In this document: piece after piece, positions 60,341-64,000 of the stretch
How positions within the stretch are numbered: position 1 is the first letter of the stretch
Layout of the letters: every line of letters starts with the position of its first letter
DNA from: Halobacillus naozhouensis
Lineage (GTDB): Bacteria > Bacillota > Bacilli > Bacillales > Halobacillaceae
NCBI RefSeq assembly: GCF_029714185.1
Contig: NZ_CP121671.1
Location: 248,001-312,000, forward strand
Direction of reading: 5' to 3'
DNA: 64,000 nt
Notes under the pieces: model-generated
Database searches by the model: none
The model's input: the letters and a program-made list of their open reading frames with translations, nothing else
What the model was told of the DNA's origin: nothing
Made by a program: the position numbers and the translations under genes

Positions 60341-61117
60341 CTATAAGGTGGAGCGGAATCGTTCCAGGAAAGATTGAAGACGGTCGCTTTCAGGGTTTTC
60401 TAAGATTTGTTGAGGCGGCCCTTGTTCGGCGATTTTTCCTCCTTCAAGGAAAACAATTCGGTCCGCTACATCTCGGGCAAAATCCATTTCATGAGTAACG
60501 AGAATCATGGCCATTTCACCCTCTTTGGCAATGTCCTTAATCACTTCAAGCACTTCTCCCACAGTCTCGGGGTCGAGGGCAGAGGTAACTTCATCAAAGA
60601 GCATGACTTTCGGGCGCATCACAACAGCGCGGGCGATGGCTACACGTTGCTGTTGTCCACCAGACAATTGGGCAGGGTAGGAGTCAAGTTTATCACCAAG
60701 CCCAACTTTGGTGAGCATTTCTTTAGCTCGTTGTTCGGCCTCTTCCTTAGGAACACCTAACACGTTAATAGGGGCCGAGATGCAATTTTTCAAAATAGTC
60801 ATATGGGGGAACAGATTAAAATGCTGAAAAACCATCCCGATGTTTCCTCTTACTTGTCGCAGGTGTTTCTCATCAGCTGGAACAAGTTCACCGTTCACTT
60901 CTTTATGCCAAAGGGGTGTGCCATCGACGTTAATGATGCCGGATGTCGGTTTCTCGAGTGTCATTAACATGCGGATGATCGTTGTTTTCCCAGAGCCGCT
61001 TGGTCCGATCAGGGATAGTTTTTCTCCTGGGGCCACTGTCAGGTTAATTCCTTTGAGTACTTCGACATCATCAAATGATTTGTGTACATCCTTATATTCT
61101 ACGAGTGGTTGACTCAT
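60341..61117 (-). CDS. ehuA: Ectoine/hydroxyectoine-type ABC transporter ATP-binding protein
   Basis: 258 residues of the polar amino-acid ABC ATPase class. Walker A GPSGSGKTT near residue 38, MVFQHFNLFPHMTILKN, signature LSGGQQQRV, and Walker B with VMLFDEVTSALDPE (Val in place of the usual Pro, also seen in EhuA). MILVTHEMDFARDVADR follows. ATGA overlap with ehuD. Ectoine use is inferred from the binding protein and from the halophile setting. Confidence 0.9.
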   Translation of the reverse strand: MSQPLVEYKDVHKSFDDVEVLKGINLTVAPGEKLSLIGPSGSGKTTIIRMLMTLEKPTSGIINVDGTPLWHKEVNGELVPADEKHLRQVRGNIGMVFQHFNLFPHMTILKNCISAPINVLGVPKEEAEQRAKEMLTKVGLGDKLDSYPAQLSGGQQQRVAIARAVVMRPKVMLFDEVTSALDPETVGEVLEVIKDIAKEGEMAMILVTHEMDFARDVADRIVFLEGGKIAEQGPPQQILENPESDRLQSFLERFRSTL

Positions 61118-61824
61118 GAGGCTGTCACTCCTTTTTTACCAGATTTTTTATCAGTGGATTTATACCGTTTATTTAATTTTCGTTCAAGCCATTGTACAAA
61201 TAGAGCTGATGGATAGCTCATTGCCAGGAAGAAGAAGGCAACTAATGTATAAGGCTCTAAGTATTCGAAGTTATTGACCCCGTACACTTCTGCTGCAGTC
61301 AGCATTCCAGCAACACCCACAACAATGGTTAAAGGTATCTCTTTAAACATGATGATCAAGTAGTTACCCAGCATTGGGATGACGGGCGGGATTGCCTGGG
61401 GTAGAATAATCTTTGTCCATTTTTGTGCTGTTGTATAATTTAGTGCTGTTGCCGCTTCTAATTGGCCCTTTGGCACCCCTTCAATTCCAGACCGGTAAAT
61501 CTCTGAAATATACGTGCTGAAATGAACCCCTAAGCCTAGAACGGCCACAGTAAATGGCTCAAGTGTTACTCCGACATAAGGAATTAATGGCCATGCGAAG
61601 AACAAGAAATAAAGTTGCACAAGTGGCGGAGTGGAACGAATAAATTCAATTATGAAACTGATAAGCCAATAGAATGGTTTGAATTTAATCCTTCTAAGAG
61701 CTGTCCATACCCCACCTACTATAAGCGACACAGTAAAACAAATAATGGTTAAGCCAAGAGTCGTCCACATGGCTTCAAAAATGTAAGGGAAAACGTCGAT
61801 AACTGTGCTCCAATTCCATTTCAT
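61114..61824 (-). CDS. ehuD: Ectoine/hydroxyectoine-type ABC transporter permease
   Basis: 236 residues, about five spans, with the amino-acid permease loop LEAATALNYTTAQKWTKIILPQAIPPVIPMLGNYLI (EAA motif) and FIRSTPPLVQLYFLFF. A Lys-rich C-tail (KSTDKKSGKKGV). Overlaps both neighbours by four bases, so translation is coupled from ehuC to ehuA. Confidence 0.9.
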   Translation of the reverse strand: MKWNWSTVIDVFPYIFEAMWTTLGLTIICFTVSLIVGGVWTALRRIKFKPFYWLISFIIEFIRSTPPLVQLYFLFFAWPLIPYVGVTLEPFTVAVLGLGVHFSTYISEIYRSGIEGVPKGQLEAATALNYTTAQKWTKIILPQAIPPVIPMLGNYLIIMFKEIPLTIVVGVAGMLTAAEVYGVNNFEYLEPYTLVAFFFLAMSYPSALFVQWLERKLNKRYKSTDKKSGKKGVTAS

Positions 61825-62480
61825 TCAGTAGCCACTCCCTTCGAAGCCCAGCGTTCCAGCCAGCGTGTTAAGCCGATGAGCGGCAGAGCAATGATGAAGT
61901 ATAGAACGAGAAGCATTGTAAACACTGCGACACCCTCAGATATATTGGCATCACGATACAGTAATCCTACATAAGTAATATCGGCAAGCGATATGATAGA
62001 AACGAGTGAGGTCGCTTTTAACATTTGAATTAAGTAATTTCCAAACTCCGGAAGCATCATCCGAATGGCCTGGGGCAGGATTACAAATCTCATTCGCTGA
62101 AATCTAGACATATTTAAGGCAGTCGCTGCTTCTGACTGACCGGAGGAGACAGCTAAAATCGACCCACGAACGACTTCAGACATATAGGCGCCGTAGTTCA
62201 TGCCGATCGTGATGACCCCTATAAGATAAGCTGACAGCTCGATGCCTAATAAACCCGGCAATACGTAGAAAAACCAGAATAACTGGACAACTAATGAGGT
62301 ACCTCTAAATACTTCAATATAAACTTTGGTGAAGTTTCGTATAAGGAAATTCTTAGAAAGGCGTCCGAACCCGGCTAAAAATGCAATAAGGTAGCCAAAA
62401 ATAGCTGAGCCGATTAGAACAGTAATCGTTATATCTAAACCTTCTAATAGTATGGGAATTATCTCAACATAATTGTTAAT
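61821..62480 (-). CDS. ehuC: Ectoine/hydroxyectoine-type ABC transporter permease, probable ATT start
   Basis: About 219 residues when started at 62480. The first usual start codon (TTG 62261) would remove 73 residues that read as typical permease sequence: NNYVEIIPILLEGLDITITV, YLIAFLAGFG, then IEVFRGTSLVVQLFWFFYVLP, a motif that all family members need. The frame is open up to a TGA at about 62487, and between it and 62261 there is no ATG, GTG or TTG. ATT at 62478-62480 has GGGTGA six bases upstream. The EAA loop is SEAATALNMSRFQRMRFVILPQAIR. Confidence 0.85.
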   Translation of the reverse strand: MNNYVEIIPILLEGLDITITVLIGSAIFGYLIAFLAGFGRLSKNFLIRNFTKVYIEVFRGTSLVVQLFWFFYVLPGLLGIELSAYLIGVITIGMNYGAYMSEVVRGSILAVSSGQSEAATALNMSRFQRMRFVILPQAIRMMLPEFGNYLIQMLKATSLVSIISLADITYVGLLYRDANISEGVAVFTMLLVLYFIIALPLIGLTRWLERWASKGVATE

Positions 62481-62505
62481 TTGAGCTCACCCTTTCTTTT
62501 TTCTG

Positions 62506-62538
62506 AAAAAAAGGCACCCGGTTATCGGGTGCCTTTCA
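62506..62538 (-). terminator. Intercistronic terminator between ehuB and ehuC
   Basis: Minus strand AAAGGCACCCG and CGGGTGCCTTT arms around a short loop, followed by seven T. It probably lets more binding protein than permease be made. Confidence 0.88.
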
Positions 62539-62548
62539 CATTCGTTAT

Positions 62549-63433
62549 TTACCCTTTACAAAGCTCTTCTACTGTTATGTCTTCTGTGATGAGGTTACCA
62601 TCGCCGAAGAATTCAACGGAATTTACGATCTCTGCCAATTCGCCGCTTTCTTTCATCTTCTTCAGCTCTTCGTTATACGCTTCACGGAGTTCGTCAGAGT
62701 CTTGGGAAAAGCCTGCTGCACCGTAACTTGGTACTCCTTCTACATCAGGCTGTTTGAATTCTTCAACATATTCCAGTGACTCGCCGCCTGTTGATTTCAT
62801 GGCTTTTTTCACGGTTAGCTCAGTAGCAGTTGTTGCCTGGGCACGTCCTGTTTTAACAGCATCAAGGGTTGCAGCAATATCAGGGTATGTTTCAATTTGA
62901 TCTTCACTTACTCCTGCGCTTTTCAGGAAGTCAACCTCAGTAGCTCCTGACATAACCGCAACTTTCACATCCGGATTTTCTGCAATATCTTTGTAACTGG
63001 TTAAAGAAAGAGGGTTCCCTTTCTCGACAACCATTCCTTCACCATATTTAATTCCTGGCATACCGAAGTCAATTTGTTCACAACGATTTGGTTTAATGGC
63101 CATCGCAGCGGTAATAACGTCGAACTTTCCGGTTTTAACACCTGGAATAAGCTGTTTCCATTCTGCGATTTCACCTCGTACTTCTTCAACTCCCATGTTT
63201 GCAAAGGCTGCTTTTGCAATTTCAACAGCCACACCTTTTAATTCATCACCTTCTTTATAGGCGTAAGGAGCTTCGTTTGCAAACCCAACTGTCACATAAC
63301 CCTGTTCTTTGATTTTAGCAAGGGCAGAATCTCCACCATCGCTGCCATTACCATTGGATTCTTCAGATCCACAGGCTGCTAGCAGCATAATGGAAAACGC
63401 AATCATAAGAATTGAGAGTAATCTCTTTTTCAT
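62549..63433 (-). CDS. ehuB: Ectoine/hydroxyectoine-type substrate-binding lipoprotein
   Basis: 294 residues. Lipobox LLAACG at residues 17-22, a Gly/Ser/Asp linker, then the family-3 solute-binding fold: VTVGFANEAPYAYKEG, ELKGVAVEIAKAAF, EWKQLIPGVKTGKFDVITAAMAIKPNRCEQIDFGMP, which is the EhuB-style pattern, and VAVMSGATEVDFL. Acidic composition suits a halophile. AAGGAGG precedes the ATG. First gene of the minus-strand ehuBCDA operon. Confidence 0.9.
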   Translation of the reverse strand: MKKRLLSILMIAFSIMLLAACGSEESNGNGSDGGDSALAKIKEQGYVTVGFANEAPYAYKEGDELKGVAVEIAKAAFANMGVEEVRGEIAEWKQLIPGVKTGKFDVITAAMAIKPNRCEQIDFGMPGIKYGEGMVVEKGNPLSLTSYKDIAENPDVKVAVMSGATEVDFLKSAGVSEDQIETYPDIAATLDAVKTGRAQATTATELTVKKAMKSTGGESLEYVEEFKQPDVEGVPSYGAAGFSQDSDELREAYNEELKKMKESGELAEIVNSVEFFGDGNLITEDITVEELCKG

Positions 63434-63780
63434 AATTGACCTCCTTAAGTTGATTTATAGGATAAGTATCAAGAAATGTGGTGCATCGGTCTTAGGGCGA
63501 GATATCTAGGCAAGTAGTATTTATACTACCAAGGTTACAAAAAAACAGCAAACTCTAAATTTTCCGATTATAACGAATATAAGGTCTTTAGACAGTGTTT
63601 ATTACGGACAACTTCCATATCCTTTAAATACGTAGGATATTTGTAATAAGTTTGTAAAATAAGAGCTTTAGTACATGCTATGAAAGTATCATGAAAAATA
63701 GACGTGCAATCGAATGATTCGCCCAAACCCGACTCCTTTAGTATGATTTAAGAAGGAGAGTAATGGGGAGTGAATAGTTA
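63434..63780. other. Intergenic region, ehuB / acyl-CoA dehydrogenase
   Basis: About 350 bases between divergent genes. No convincing gene. AT-rich promoter DNA for both sides. Just before 63781 lies AAGGAGAGTA followed by ATGGGGAGTGAATAG, a four-codon open frame whose GGGGAGTGA also serves as the ribosome site of the next gene. Confidence 0.5.
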
Positions 63781-64000
63781 ATGAATAAGATATTAAATTC
63801 TTTTATTAAAAATGAAAGACATCAGCGTTTAATTGGAAAAGCTTCGAATATAGCTGAAGAAGCTCGGTTACATGTTAAAGCTGCCGATCGAGAGGCTGCC
63901 TTTTCCGATGAAACCTTGAACGTCATTAAACAAGAGGAGTACCCATCTTTTACCTTGCCAGCCAAATATGGAGGAGAAGATCTTTCTTTATACGAATTCC
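63781..64000 (+). CDS. Acyl-CoA dehydrogenase family protein (5' part, cut by window end)
   Basis: The first 73 residues (starts MNKILNSFIKNERHQRL) match the N-terminal helical domain of acyl-CoA dehydrogenases: an ADREAAFSDETLNVIKQE helix, then YPSFTLPAKYGGEDLSLYEF, where LPAKYGGEDLS is the family's P-x-x-YGG turn. GGGGAGTGA precedes the ATG. The FAD-binding and catalytic regions lie outside the window. Confidence 0.82.
   Translation, partial: MNKILNSFIKNERHQRLIGKASNIAEEARLHVKAADREAAFSDETLNVIKQEEYPSFTLPAKYGGEDLSLYEF

Noticed and set aside
1..64000. CRISPR arrays, tRNA or rRNA genes, insertion sequences, restriction or known phage-defence genes
   Set aside because: Looked for by eye on both strands; no regular direct-repeat array, cloverleaf, rRNA segment, transposase or defence-type protein was seen.

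Overview
This window looks like chromosome from a spore-forming, moderately halophilic member of the Bacillaceae, most like Halobacillus. The evidence is a tricistronic gerA-type germination operon, bacilliredoxin next to a CvfC-type protein, strong AGGAGG ribosome sites, Fur- and PerR-like boxes, an Ehu ectoine-type uptake operon, and a MurE paralogue with a non-canonical substrate motif. The genus is inferred from protein style and was not tested by database search. I found no rRNA, tRNA, CRISPR array, insertion sequence or prophage structural genes.

Layout. 1-7.4 kb: a purine operon on the minus strand (adenine deaminase, then a lipoprotein MTA/SAH nucleosidase) behind a C-type purine riboswitch; an RDD membrane protein; a short-chain dehydrogenase; and a TPP-riboswitch-controlled thiazole operon (thiG-thiH-tenI-thiS) whose thiF partner lies 44 kb away. 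7.4-14.2 kb: a Na+/alanine-type symporter, a flavin reductase-like protein, and a YtrA-type operon (GntR regulator, ABC ATPase, permease, ECF sigma factor). 14.2-26 kb: iron-siderophore uptake split into three Fur-box units (binding protein; two permeases plus a reductase; ATPase), with glutaminase, an ArsR-type regulator plus MFS pump sharing an operator, two frameshifted genes and an mscL relic in and around it. 26.3-30.7 kb: small membrane and hypothetical genes, then gerA-gerB-gerC. 30.8-38.5 kb: bacilliredoxin, CvfC, a 1141-residue polytopic membrane protein, and an ABC exporter with a DUF4064 protein. 38.6-40.7 kb: a SAM-I riboswitch controlling a two-component dimethyl sulfone monooxygenase. 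40.7-43.5 kb: a small zinc-ribbon protein, a formate/nitrite transporter and catalase.

43.7-45.7 kb holds what I consider the most interesting system: an arbitrium (AimR)-like TPR receptor followed 4 bases later by a secreted propeptide with four exact copies of DPGDPGMG, one ending at the stop codon. It looks like a chromosomal peptide-signalling pair with a multi-copy pheromone, and the receptor seems to lack the N-terminal DNA-binding segment of phage AimR.

46-64 kb: a flavodoxin-like protein, a GlcD-type oxidase, the MurE paralogue, an FMN reductase, small basic peptides, thiF, an AI-2E-family transporter, a GNAT enzyme, YeiH with a divergent LysR regulator, an MFS pump with another LysR regulator, a CYP152-type P450, the ehuBCDA operon (ehuC seems to use an ATT start codon), and the start of an acyl-CoA dehydrogenase gene cut by the window end.

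A dispersed palindrome (core CTCAGGTCATCCA, 5-nt loop, inverted) occurs five times between genes. Its outer stems differ but stay paired, and four of the five copies lie at gene 3' ends, so it is probably an intergenic repeat family used as terminators.
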